Below, in pieces: positions 52,733-61,204 of a stretch of DNA of 64,000 bases. The notes beneath the pieces are model-generated. The model searched no databases and was not told the origin of the DNA. It was given only the letters and a program-made list of their open reading frames with translations. A program made the position numbers and the translations under genes. The first letter of the stretch is position 1. Each line of letters begins with the position of its first letter. Origin of the DNA: Longimicrobium sp. (lineage in GTDB: Bacteria > Gemmatimonadota > Gemmatimonadetes > Longimicrobiales > Longimicrobiaceae); the NCBI GenBank assembly GCA_036377595.1, contig DASUYB010000130.1, forward strand, positions 1 through 64,000. Reading direction: 5' to 3'.

Positions 52733-52821
52733 GATGTATCAGCGCACGACACGGTGTCTGCGGGAACGACATAGATCGCGGTCACGGATCGCAATCTCCG
52801 ACGCCGCGAACCTTGGCCCGC

Positions 52822-53514
52822 TCACTTGACGGGCGGAGCGAGCTTGAACGGGTCGGCCGCGTCGAGGCTTACGGCGTAGCCGAGGTCGCCGAGACTACTC
52901 ACCGTGATGCGGCTGAGGGGCCGCGAGGCCTTGTGGACGGTCGGCGTCATCGACTCCGGAGCGAAGGTCTTTTCCTGCCAGTGGTCGTCCGACTTCCCGA
53001 TCCCCTCGTCGATGGGGACGGGAACGGGAGAGACCGCGCCCCGCAACCGGGCGTACTCCTGCATCGCCATAGTGCCACGGAAGACCAGCTGTCCCGCAGC
53101 ATCCTTTTCCACGAGCTTCCGGTCACGCCAGACGACACCGAAGCCCAGCGCGTGTGCAAGCTCGTGGACGGCGACGTCTCCTAAGCGACCATCCTCCTGC
53201 AACTCGTCGAGCTCGGCGGTGTCGAACTCAATCTTCACCACGCGGGGAAGCCCGGCGAGCGGGCCCACGGGCCACTTACGTACAGACTGGGTTGATGCGA
53301 CCACGCCCCCGTGCTTGCCGAAACTCGCGGTGACATGTACGAGGAGCCCACGGACCTTTGTTCCCCCGACCTCCTGAACCATTCCCGCGGGGCCGCGAAC
53401 GAGCTTGACCCACCGTTCGGCCGCACCAACCACCACCTCCTGCTGCACGGGAGTGAGCCGGTCGGTGATCCGGAGCTCGATCTGGAACCCATCGTCGGCG
53501 CCGACGCGGCGCAC
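52822..53514 (-). CDS. M8 (leishmanolysin)-like zinc protease domain without a signal peptide
   Basis: The 230-residue product starts with GTG 53514 (MRRVGADDGFQIELRI). The domain has the metzincin motif His117-Glu118-x2-His121-x2-Gly124 (VHELAHALGFG) and the family's C-terminal SRITVSSLGDLGYAVSLDAA. Close relatives are usually exported, yet there is no signal peptide here; the gene starts 37 nt after a secreted barrel-like protein ends. It may be an exported protein fused in the ancestor and later separated, or a start misassigned. Confidence 0.72.
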   Translation of the reverse strand: MRRVGADDGFQIELRITDRLTPVQQEVVVGAAERWVKLVRGPAGMVQEVGGTKVRGLLVHVTASFGKHGGVVASTQSVRKWPVGPLAGLPRVVKIEFDTAELDELQEDGRLGDVAVHELAHALGFGVVWRDRKLVEKDAAGQLVFRGTMAMQEYARLRGAVSPVPVPIDEGIGKSDDHWQEKTFAPESMTPTVHKASRPLSRITVSSLGDLGYAVSLDAADPFKLAPPVK

Positions 53515-53551
53515 AACTGTCGAGGCGGCGCCGCGCGGCAGTTCCCTGCGA

Positions 53552-54301
53552 TCAGGGGAAGAACAGTATCCCCACAGACACCACGCCGTGCTTGGCGATG
53601 CCGCCGCGGAGCTGAAACGGGATGACGCCTCGCGGCGCGACGCGTTGCGCGACGCGGAGCTCCACCGAGTCCTCTCCGTCGAGGTCGTTGTCGAAGGTGT
53701 ACTCCACGCGCACCTGCGTTCCCTTCGCGGGAACGACGGCCAGCGAGGCTCCCGGGCGAAAACCGGTCGTGGTGAGACCGGCCTCCGGGTCCGTCCTCCC
53801 GTAGGCCATGCTCCCGACCACCTCGACGTGCGAACCGAGCTCTTGGGTCAGCGAGGCGGCAGCGGTATACGACTGCGCCACGTCCACAACCCAAACTCCC
53901 TCGCCGCTCACCGCCAGCGTGGTTCCGAGCGAGGCGAGCGCCTTGCTGGGCACCCCCACCTCCACTGTGGCGGAGAACGCGTTCGTTCCGTCCACCCCGT
54001 CTGGCTCGCTCCGGGCGTAGCCCAGCGCTGCCTCGACCGGAACAGCACCTTCCCACGAGAATCCGGCCGCTCCCGAGAAACCGCTCGCGTTGTCGCTCAC
54101 GCGGCCAGCGGGGCCGAAGAACCAGTTCACCTTCGGGGCCGCGGTGGCGGCGGCGACCAGTTGCACCGGTTGTCCGGCGTCCACCACCTGCCGCCCGGAC
54201 TCGCGGATCCCGCCGGGAAAGCCAATCTGTGCGTGCGCGGCCACGGGTGCGGCGCCGAGCAGGGCGAGCAGCGCGAGCGAACGAATCATTCCTGTGTTCA
54301 T
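53552..54301 (-). CDS. Secreted outer-membrane-type beta-barrel protein
   Basis: The gene encodes 249 residues with a signal peptide ending PVAAHAQ. The mature part alternates polar and apolar residues in short strands (VPVEAALGYARSEP, ASLAVVPAKGTQVRVEYTFD, ISVELRVAQRV-like text) and ends with a C-terminal Phe-Phe-Pro. A small barrel or surface protein is likely; function unknown. It is followed after 37 nt by the M8-like gene on the same strand. Confidence 0.7.
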   Translation of the reverse strand: MNTGMIRSLALLALLGAAPVAAHAQIGFPGGIRESGRQVVDAGQPVQLVAAATAAPKVNWFFGPAGRVSDNASGFSGAAGFSWEGAVPVEAALGYARSEPDGVDGTNAFSATVEVGVPSKALASLGTTLAVSGEGVWVVDVAQSYTAAASLTQELGSHVEVVGSMAYGRTDPEAGLTTTGFRPGASLAVVPAKGTQVRVEYTFDNDLDGEDSVELRVAQRVAPRGVIPFQLRGGIAKHGVVSVGILFFP

Positions 54302-54726
54302 GTGAGATCCACGGTGAGAGGGAGGTGCGTGCGGGTGCGATGGAGGACGAACGTCCTCCGCCTGAATCGGATGGTCGTATGCCGGCGTTTTTCCCACCGA
54401 CGTCGTGCAGCAATCCGGAATACGCGCCCCGACACAGCTTCCCGCTTCGGCGTCAGAGATGCGCGCCCGGAGGGCCGGGACACCGCCACGCGCGCGCCGT
54501 CGCCGCGTGACCGCGCGGATGCCGGGCGCGGCGGAGGCCCGGCGCCGTTGGCCACAGCGGTATCGTGGCCTACGGCGCGCGCAGCCCGGTTTGGCGTCTC
54601 GGCGCCAAACACGCCCAGAACCCGCCGTTCAGCCTTTGCGGCTCTCCTCGACGCGCCGTATCTTCCGCGCCGTTCCTGAACTCATCGCGAGCGAAACACG
54701 ATCCGAACCGCGTCGGAGAGCACCCG
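54302..54726. other. Intergenic region, no gene recognised
   Basis: About 425 nt between divergent genes. A GC-rich stretch at 54480-54600 has no stem of note. A promoter for the ETF oxidoreductase gene must be in here, but no convincing -35/-10 was seen. Confidence 0.4.
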
Positions 54727-56385
54727 ATGGCTGACCGCATCCTTCCCATCGCCCACCAGCCCGCACTCCCGCGCGAGCGGCTGATCCTGGCCGAGGCGCC
54801 CGACGCCGAGGCGCTGGAGATGGACGTGGTGATCGTCGGCGCCGGGCCGGCGGGGCTGGCCTGCGCCATCGAGCTCGCGCGGCTGGCGAAGAAGGACGGA
54901 GAGGCGGGCGGCGCGCTGGGCGAGCTGCAGATCGCCATCCTCGACAAGGCGGCGGCGCTCGGCGAGCACAACCTGTCGGGCGCCGTGGTCAACCCACGCG
55001 CCTTCCGGGAGCTGTTCCCGGAGATGAAGGACAGCGACTTCCCCTTCCGCGGCGAGGTGAAGCGCGAGCAGGTGCTGCTCCTGCGCGAGAACGGCCAGAT
55101 CCGCCTTCCCACGCCGCCGCCGATGAAGAACCACGGCAACTACATCGCCTCGATCTGCGAGATCGTGCGATGGCTGGGAACGAAGGCCGAGGAGCTGGAG
55201 ATCAACGTCCTCCCCGGCTTCCCCGTCGATTCCCTGCTGGTGGACGGGCAGAAGGTGATCGGCTGCCGGACGACGCCGTCGGGACTCAAGCGCGACGGCA
55301 CGCCCGGACCCGGCTCGGAGCCGCCGACGGACCTCACCGCGCGCGTCACCGTCCTGGCCGAGGGAACGCGCGGGGCGCTGGGGCAGGCCTGGCGCGACTG
55401 GCAGGGGATCGGCTCGGAGAACCCGCAGATCTTCGCGCTGGGCGTAAAGGAGCTGTGGGAGACGAAGGTGCCGTTCGAGGGGATCGTGCACACGCTCGGG
55501 TGGCCGCTTCCGCGCGACGCATTCGGCGGCTCGTTCATGTACGCGCTGGAGCCGAACCTCGTCGCGCTCGGCCTCGTCGTGGGCCTGGACTACAAGTCGT
55601 CGACGCTCGACGTGCACCAGCTCTTCCAGCGGATGAAGCAGCACCCGTTCTTCCGCAGGTACCTGGAGGGCGGGGAGATGGTGGAGTGGGGTGCGAAGAC
55701 CATCCCCGAGGGCGGCTTCTACGCCCTCCCCCAGCGCCGCACCGGTGACGGGATGGTGATGGTGGGCGACACCGCGGGCTTCGTTGACGTGCCGTCGCTC
55801 AAGGGGATCCACTACGCGATGCAGAGCGGGATCTACGCCGCGCGCGCCATCTTCGACGCGCTGAAGGCGGGCGACACCTCGCAGGCGGGGCTCGCCGCGT
55901 ACGACAAGGCGGTCGACCAGAGCTACATCCGCGAGGACCTGTTCCGCACGCGCAACATGCGGCTGGCGTTCAAGAGCGGCTTCTTCGTGGGCGGCTTCAA
56001 GGCGGGGCTGATGACGCTCACCGGCGGCAAGGTGCCGGGCGGGAAGATCTCCATGCACGCCGACGCCGAGGCGCCGCGGCAGGTGGCGCCCGAGCAGCCG
56101 TTCGTCCCCGATGGCAAGCTGACCTTCAGCAAGGTGGACGCGGTGTTCAAGAGCGGGAACCAGACCCGCGACGACATCCCCAGTCACCTGATCGTCGGCC
56201 AGGACGTGGACGGCGAGGTGGCCGACTTCTACGCGCACGTCTGCCCCGCCGGCGTCTACGAGCGCCAGGGCGACAAGCTGGTGGTCAACGCGCCGAACTG
56301 CATCGACTGCAAGGCGACGGACGTGGTGGGTCCACGCTGGACGCCGCGCGAGGGCGGGAGCGGGCCGGCGTACAAGCGGATGTGA
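54727..56385 (+). CDS. Electron transfer flavoprotein-ubiquinone oxidoreductase, altered Fe-S site
   Basis: A 552-residue protein. The FAD site is VVIVGAGPAGLACAIELARL (about residues 34-53), and the ubiquinone region reads GSFMYALEPNLVALGLVVGL. C-terminal cluster ligands are Cys506 (HVCPAGVYE), Cys525 and Cys528 (APNCIDCKA), but the expected fourth Cys at 531 is Thr in CKATDV. Human and other ETF-QO have CKTCD there. It passes electrons from acyl-CoA dehydrogenases via ETF to the quinone pool. A palindrome follows. Confidence 0.92.
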   Translation: MADRILPIAHQPALPRERLILAEAPDAEALEMDVVIVGAGPAGLACAIELARLAKKDGEAGGALGELQIAILDKAAALGEHNLSGAVVNPRAFRELFPEMKDSDFPFRGEVKREQVLLLRENGQIRLPTPPPMKNHGNYIASICEIVRWLGTKAEELEINVLPGFPVDSLLVDGQKVIGCRTTPSGLKRDGTPGPGSEPPTDLTARVTVLAEGTRGALGQAWRDWQGIGSENPQIFALGVKELWETKVPFEGIVHTLGWPLPRDAFGGSFMYALEPNLVALGLVVGLDYKSSTLDVHQLFQRMKQHPFFRRYLEGGEMVEWGAKTIPEGGFYALPQRRTGDGMVMVGDTAGFVDVPSLKGIHYAMQSGIYAARAIFDALKAGDTSQAGLAAYDKAVDQSYIREDLFRTRNMRLAFKSGFFVGGFKAGLMTLTGGKVPGGKISMHADAEAPRQVAPEQPFVPDGKLTFSKVDAVFKSGNQTRDDIPSHLIVGQDVDGEVADFYAHVCPAGVYERQGDKLVVNAPNCIDCKATDVVGPRWTPREGGSGPAYKRM

Positions 56386-56404
56386 GGAATCGAAAAAGAT
56401 TTGT

Positions 56405-56467
56405 CTCACGCAGAGGAGCAGAGGCAGCAGAGGTGAGTTCTCTGCTGCCTCTGCTCCTCTGCGTGAG
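56405..56467. repeat. Family A palindrome, copy 7
   Basis: Perfect 28-bp arms beginning CTCACGCAGAGGAGCAGAGG, loop GTGAGTT. It starts 19 nt after the ETF oxidoreductase stop and is followed by a T-rich stretch (TTGTCTCTGTTTTG). Confidence 0.95.
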
Positions 56468-56503
56468 ACCATAGGTTGTCTCTGTTTTGATGAGTTGAGT
56501 GCG

Positions 56504-57130
56504 ATGGAATCCCCGGTCCGACGTGACTACGCGCGGCTGGCGGCGCGGTACGACCGACGCTGGCGCGCGTACAACGAGCAGAGCTTGGCGCTGCTGCGGC
56601 CGTTCGTCGCCGGCGCGAACGTGCGCCACCTGCTCGACGCGGGGTGCGGCACGGGAAACCTGCTGCCGCGGCTCGCCGCGTGGGGCGTCGGCGTGCACCA
56701 CTACGTCGGCGTGGACCTGTCGCCGGAGATGCTGGCGGTCGCGGAGGCGAAGGCCGCGGCCGCGCCGTTCCCCGCGGTGCTCGTGGATGCGGACGTCGCC
56801 GCGCTGCCGATGCCGCCGGCGATGTTCCAGACGGCGGTCTCCGCCTCCGCGCTGCACGACTGGCCGCACCCGGAGCGCGCACTGGCGGAGATCCGCCGCG
56901 TGCTCGGCAACGGCGGCCGCTTCCTCCTCCTCGACTGGTGCCGCGACACCCTTCCGATGCAGGCGCTGAACACCTTTCTCCGCGTCACCCGCAATCCCTT
57001 CCACCGCATGTACTCGCGCGACGAGGCGGCGGCGCTGCTGCGGGGCGCCGGCTTCCGCGTCGCCGCCGAGCATCGCCGGTCCATCCGCTTCCCCTGGCAC
57101 CTGATGGCGTTCGACTGCGTGGCCGAGTGA
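56504..57130 (+). CDS. Class I SAM-dependent methyltransferase
   Basis: This 208-residue protein (ATG 56504, TTG 56495 also possible) contains motif I HLLDAGCGTGNLLPRL (about 42-57), motif II YVGVDLSPEM, and a post-motif HDWPHPERALAEIRRVLG typical of ubiE/Methyltransf_11 enzymes. A downstream block WCRDTLPMQAL supplies the substrate side. It may methylate a quinone or other small substrate. A palindrome follows 11 nt after the stop. Confidence 0.87.
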   Translation: MESPVRRDYARLAARYDRRWRAYNEQSLALLRPFVAGANVRHLLDAGCGTGNLLPRLAAWGVGVHHYVGVDLSPEMLAVAEAKAAAAPFPAVLVDADVAALPMPPAMFQTAVSASALHDWPHPERALAEIRRVLGNGGRFLLLDWCRDTLPMQALNTFLRVTRNPFHRMYSRDEAAALLRGAGFRVAAEHRRSIRFPWHLMAFDCVAE

Positions 57131-57141
57131 CGAAAAAGAGG

Positions 57142-57217
57142 GATCACACGGCACGGAGGGAACGGAGGAAACGGAGGACTTCTTCATCTCCGTTCCCTCC
57201 GTTTCCTCCGTGTGATC
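57142..57217. repeat. Family A palindrome, copy 8 (variant)
   Basis: Left arm ATCACACGGCACGGAGGG, right arm ending TCCTCCGTGTGATC. Both arms are made of GGAGG(A)AAC-type units in different order, so the pairing has small offsets. Ends are CACACGG rather than CTCACGC. Confidence 0.75.
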
Positions 57218-57313
57218 TTCTCCTGTAGAACCGGGGGAAGGTTGTCCGCCGGGGCCACGCGCAGATACATTTCCGCCTCCCCCCGCCCCGTCTCCGCGCT
57301 CCCCGGCACCGCG

Positions 57314-58630
57314 ATGCAGCACGCGCAGACCGCCCCCGGGTTCGACCCGCGCAAGATCATCACCGCCGAGTCGTTCCACGTGGCGCCGCACCTGCTGGGG
57401 CTGCCGCTGGCGTCGCCCGGCCGCCGGCTCACGGCCATCCTCATCGACCTGCTCCTCGTCGCCATCCTGGCCAACAGCGGCAAGGTGTTCTTCGCGCTCG
57501 CCCTGTCCGTGGCCTTCTTCTACATGGCCGGGCGCAAGCTGGGGAAGGGCGGCGGCTTCTTCTCGTGGTCGAGCCGGATGGCGCTGCGCGGATTCGGCGC
57601 GCTCTTCCTCTTCATCGCCGCCATCGCCGGGTGGAACGGCGCGCGCCGCTCGATCGCCTCCGCCTCGGACGAGGATGACGGCGATCGCCCCCGCACGGCG
57701 GCGATGTCAGTCAGCGGCGGCGGGGAGCGCAAGGCGTCGGTGGTCGATGCGGCGCGGGTGGCCCTGGCCGTGGCCGCGCTGGGGCGCGCGGACGACTCCG
57801 CCAGCGCGCACGCCGCCTCGCTGACCGCGGCGCGCGAGCTCCGCCGGATGAACCTGACCAGCGCGCAGATCCACGAGGCGCTGAACGACGCCGGCAACGA
57901 GCGCTCCGCCCCGGTGCGCGCCGGCATCCGCTCCGCCCTGGCCGTGGTCGACGCCGCTGCCGCCGCGGCGGACTCATCGCGCGCGGACACGACCGCGGCG
58001 GACAGCGCCGCCTCCCCCGAGGCGATCGCCGCGCGGGCGGCCGCGGCGGGGCCGGACTCGCTGGCCGGCGCCTACGTGGCCGCCGTGCACGCCCGCGACA
58101 GCGCCCGCGCCGAGGCGCTGCGCCCGAGACTTGCTTCGGCGCTCGCACGCGACTCGCTGGACGAGCTGCGCGGGCAGATGACGGAGCTGCGCTCGGACCG
58201 GGACGAGCTGCGGCGGGAGAAGGAGAAGCTGCAGAACCGCGGCCTCCTTTCCACCCTGATCGAATGGCTGGACGACCTGGGACTGGGGTTCGGGTGGATC
58301 GGCCTGTACTTCACCGCCTTCACGGCGCTCTGGAAGGGGCAGACGCCGGGGAAGAAGCTGATGGGGATCCGCGTGCTGCGGCTGGACGGGCTGCCGATGA
58401 CGCTGTGGGCCAGCTTCGAGCGCTTCGGCGGCTACGCGGCCGGCTTCTTCACCGGGCTGATGGGCTACGCGCAGGTGTTCTGGGACCGCAACCGCCAGGC
58501 GATCCAGGACAAGATCAGCGAGACGGTGGTGATCCGCGAGCACCGCGGCCAGCCGCTTCCCGTGGCGCCGCAGCCGGGGCGCCCCGCTCCGCCGCCGCGC
58601 TGGCCGCCGGCGGGCGTGGGCGCGCCGTGA
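57314..58630 (+). CDS. RDD family membrane protein with a large insertion
   Basis: A 438-residue protein. The first RDD helix pair lies at about 30-75 (ASPGRRLTAILIDLLLVAIL, FFALALSVAFFYMAGRKLG). A roughly 200-residue insertion follows, with an Asp/Ser/Ala-rich part and a coiled coil LRGQMTELRSDRDELRREKE. The second half of the domain resumes at TALWKGQTPGKKLMGIRVLR and ends NRQAIQDKISETVVIRE. The insertion is rare in the family. It is followed 16 nt later by the cardiolipin synthase gene. Confidence 0.85.
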   Translation: MQHAQTAPGFDPRKIITAESFHVAPHLLGLPLASPGRRLTAILIDLLLVAILANSGKVFFALALSVAFFYMAGRKLGKGGGFFSWSSRMALRGFGALFLFIAAIAGWNGARRSIASASDEDDGDRPRTAAMSVSGGGERKASVVDAARVALAVAALGRADDSASAHAASLTAARELRRMNLTSAQIHEALNDAGNERSAPVRAGIRSALAVVDAAAAAADSSRADTTAADSAASPEAIAARAAAAGPDSLAGAYVAAVHARDSARAEALRPRLASALARDSLDELRGQMTELRSDRDELRREKEKLQNRGLLSTLIEWLDDLGLGFGWIGLYFTAFTALWKGQTPGKKLMGIRVLRLDGLPMTLWASFERFGGYAAGFFTGLMGYAQVFWDRNRQAIQDKISETVVIREHRGQPLPVAPQPGRPAPPPRWPPAGVGAP

Positions 58631-58646
58631 CGCGAGGGCCGGCGCG

Positions 58647-59972
58647 ATGATCCTGAAGTGGACCGAGTGGATCGACTGGCCCTGGTGGATCTCGCTCTTC
58701 TTCGTGGTGGGCGTGCTGGCCACGGCGTGGGCCTTCGCCACCATGTTCCTGGCGCTGGGCCGCCGCCCGCGCCGCCTCACCATCTACGACCGCCCGGCCG
58801 CGGGCTCGGCGCGCTTCCTGGAGAGCGTGTCGGGGCTGCTGAACGAGCCGCTGCAGCGCGGCGGCACCGTGCGCCTGCTCAACAACGGCGACCAGATCTT
58901 CCCGGCCATGCTCGACGCGCTCCGCAACGCGAAGCGCACCATCAACTTCATGACCTACATCTGGCACAAGGGGAAGCTGTCGGACGAGACGCTGGACGTG
59001 CTGGTCGAGCGGGCGAAGGCGGGGGTGGAGGTGCGGGTGATGCTGGACGGGATGGGCGCCTGGCGCGCGCCGCACCGCCGCTTCAAGGAGCTGGAGGCGG
59101 CCGGCGGGCGGGTGCGCTGGTTCAACCCCTTCCGCGTGGGGAAGCTGACCGCGTTCTACCGCCGCAACCACCGCCGCGCGGTCGTGGTGGACGGGAAGGT
59201 GGCCTTCACCGGCGGCGCGTCCATCGGCGACAAGTGGCTGGGGAACGCGCAGGACCGCGACCACTGGCGCGACGTGATGATCGAGGTGCGCGGGTGCCTG
59301 GCCGCGAACCTCCAGAGCGCCTTCACCCAGCTGTGGGCCAACAGCACGGGCGAGATCCTGATCGGGCCCGACCACTTCCCCAGCGCCGAGGAGGCGGCGG
59401 AGGACCCGGGCGCCGAGGGGGTGTCGCGCCACATCGCCGTCATCAGCTCGCCGGCCGACGGGTCGCACCCGCTGCGGCTCTTCTACTGGACCTCTATCGC
59501 CTGCGCCACCGAGACGATCTACCTCACCTCGGCCTACTTCGTCCCCGACCGCGACATCCGCCGCGCGCTGGCCGAGCGGGCGCGCGCGGGGCTCGACGTT
59601 CGTCTCCTCCTTCCCAACAAGCTGACCGACGTGAAGATCGTGCGGCTGGCGGGGCACTTCTACTACCGCGGGCTGCTGGAGGCGGGGGTGCGCATCTACG
59701 AGTACCAGACCACGATGATGCACACCAAGGCGCTGGTGGTCGACAACGCATGGGGGGTGGTGGGCTCGGCCAACATGGACATCCGCAGCAAGGAGCTGAA
59801 CCAGGAGGCGGTGCTGGGGATCGCCGACAAGGGTTTCGCACGCGAGCTGACCGACACCTTCTTCGCCGACCTGGCGCAGAGCCGCGAGATCCGCCTGCAC
59901 GAGTGGAAGCAGCGCCCGATCCTTGCCCGCGCGCTGGAGCGCATCGTGGTTCTGTTCGAGGAGCAGTATTGA
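58647..59972 (+). CDS. Cardiolipin synthase (phospholipase D family)
   Basis: The product is 441 residues with one N-terminal membrane helix (PWWISLFFVVGVLATAW). Two PLD half-sites are present: the first reads His175-Arg176-Arg177-x4-Asp182 (NHRRAVVVDG), with Arg where most family members have Lys, and the second is canonical His359-Thr-Lys361-x4-Asp366 (MHTKALVVDN). It joins two phosphatidylglycerol molecules into cardiolipin at the inner membrane. The preceding RDD gene is closely spaced, so both may share a promoter. Confidence 0.9.
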   Translation: MILKWTEWIDWPWWISLFFVVGVLATAWAFATMFLALGRRPRRLTIYDRPAAGSARFLESVSGLLNEPLQRGGTVRLLNNGDQIFPAMLDALRNAKRTINFMTYIWHKGKLSDETLDVLVERAKAGVEVRVMLDGMGAWRAPHRRFKELEAAGGRVRWFNPFRVGKLTAFYRRNHRRAVVVDGKVAFTGGASIGDKWLGNAQDRDHWRDVMIEVRGCLAANLQSAFTQLWANSTGEILIGPDHFPSAEEAAEDPGAEGVSRHIAVISSPADGSHPLRLFYWTSIACATETIYLTSAYFVPDRDIRRALAERARAGLDVRLLLPNKLTDVKIVRLAGHFYYRGLLEAGVRIYEYQTTMMHTKALVVDNAWGVVGSANMDIRSKELNQEAVLGIADKGFARELTDTFFADLAQSREIRLHEWKQRPILARALERIVVLFEEQY

Positions 59973-60079
59973 GCAGCCGTTCCACGAGATCGTCGCTGGG
60001 AGGCCTGACAGACGCGGTCGGAGATACTATCTTTCCAAGGAACATCCAACCCCCCCGGCTTACTTCGGTGACCGGGTGC

Positions 60080-60109
60080 GAGGCCGCCTTCGGGCGGCCT
60101 CTGCTTTTT
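60080..60109 (+). terminator. Intrinsic terminator
   Basis: GAGGCCGCC-TTCG-GGCGGCCTC (60080-60101) followed by GCTTTTT. It ends the RDD-cardiolipin synthase transcription unit, about 107 nt after the stop. Confidence 0.9.
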
Positions 60110-60120
60110 CTATGCGCCTC

Positions 60121-60151
60121 TTGACCCTAACATCAGTGTCACGGTTTAACT
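60121..60151 (+). promoter_or_regulatory. MerR-type promoter/operator
   Basis: TTGACC (60121-60126) and TTAACT (60146-60151) are 19 nt apart, a MerR-like long spacing (or TTTAAC one base earlier with 18 nt). Inside the spacer CCCTAACA (60125-60132) is an imperfect inverted match, 6 of 8, to TGTCACGG (60137-60144). It probably controls the MerR-thioredoxin pair. Confidence 0.6.
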
Positions 60152-60188
60152 TCACTGCGTCCGGGGCGGCGCGGCCGGCGGACAGGCG

Positions 60189-60557
60189 ATGAAAGGCGGA
60201 CAGATGCGCGTGGGTGAGCTTTCGGCGCGGACGGGGGTGAGCGTCCGCTCGATCCGGTACTACGAGCAGGCGGGGCTCCTGCCCGCGGCGCGGCGGCCGA
60301 ACGGCTACCGCGAGTTCGACGCGTCGGCGGTGGAGCGCGTCGGCGCCATCCGCTCGTTGCTGGAGACGGGGTTCACGCTCGAGGAGGTGCAGTCGCTCTC
60401 CTCCTGCCTGACCGCCGGGGGCGACGACGCCTGCTGCTGCACCCAGACGGTGGCGCTCTACCGCTCCAAGCTCGCGAAGATCGACCTGCAGCTGCAGACG
60501 CTCTCGCAGCTGCGCGGGCGCATTGAGGAGCGCATCGCCCTGCTGGAGCCGTGCTGA
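60189..60557 (+). CDS. MerR-family regulator with Cys-rich effector region
   Basis: This 122-residue protein has the MerR HTH MRVGELSARTGVSVRSIRYY (about 6-25; Met6 is an alternative start) and a dimer helix at the C-terminus (KLAKIDLQLQTLSQLRGRIE). Cys73 and Cys82-83-84 (SSCLTAGGDDACCCTQ) could bind metal or form redox-sensitive disulfides; Cys122 ends the protein. Spacing and dyad in the promoter support auto-regulation with thioredoxin, probably under thiol, metal or oxidative stress. Which signal it senses is not known. Confidence 0.88.
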   Translation: MKGGQMRVGELSARTGVSVRSIRYYEQAGLLPAARRPNGYREFDASAVERVGAIRSLLETGFTLEEVQSLSSCLTAGGDDACCCTQTVALYRSKLAKIDLQLQTLSQLRGRIEERIALLEPC

Positions 60558-60600
60558 AGCGCGCCGCCCGATCGACCACATCCGACGCTGGGGAAACGAG

Positions 60601-60942
60601 ATGAGCAGCACGATGGAGGTGACCGACGCGACCTTCGCCGCCGAGGTCGAGCAGCACGCCGGGGTGACGGTGGTGGACTTCACCGCCACCTGGTGCGGCC
60701 CGTGCCGCATGCTGGGGCCCATCCTGGACCAGGTGGCCGCCGAGCGCGCCGGCGAGGTGAAGGTGGTGAAGCTCGACACCGACGAGAACCCGCGGACCGC
60801 GGCGCGCTTCAACGTGCGCTCCGTTCCGACGATGATCTTCTTCAAGGACGGCGAGCCCCTGGGGCAGATCGTCGGCGCCGTGCCCAAGGCGCGCATCGAC
60901 GCCGCGCTGGCCGAGGTGGCGCAGGCCGGGGCCGCGGCGTAG
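60601..60942 (+). CDS. trx: Thioredoxin
   Basis: A 113-residue protein with the active site Trp31-Cys32-Gly-Pro-Cys35 (ATWCGPCRM), the cis-Pro loop SVPTMIFF and the buried Asp26 (VVVDFTATW). It reduces disulfides in the cytoplasm. The gene starts 43 nt after the MerR stop and is very likely in the same operon. Confidence 0.93.
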   Translation: MSSTMEVTDATFAAEVEQHAGVTVVDFTATWCGPCRMLGPILDQVAAERAGEVKVVKLDTDENPRTAARFNVRSVPTMIFFKDGEPLGQIVGAVPKARIDAALAEVAQAGAAA

Positions 60943-60970
60943 GCGACGCGATCGCCATCCATCCAGACCA

Positions 60971-61007
60971 CCGGAGGCATCGGGAGCGCCCGTCCCGATG
61001 CCTCCGG
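60971..61007 (+). terminator. Terminator after thioredoxin
   Basis: A 15-bp stem (CCGGAGGCATCGGGA and complement) with a 7-nt loop, ending TGCTTTCG. It closes the MerR-trx unit, 29 nt past the stop. Confidence 0.85.
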
Positions 61008-61204
61008 TGCTTTCGTCCACGCCTTCGCCGGGATGCCGGCGGGAGGCGCTCCGCTCCTCCGTCTCCCCCCGATCCGTCGTCCATCCGCCGCCGTGAGCCC
61101 CGCGATCGCCCGGCGCGATCCCATCGGTGGCGGCACACGCCTTGAAGCGGGGTTCCGGTCCCCGCATCTCATGCGATGACAGTCACATCGGCCAGGAGTG
61201 GAGC

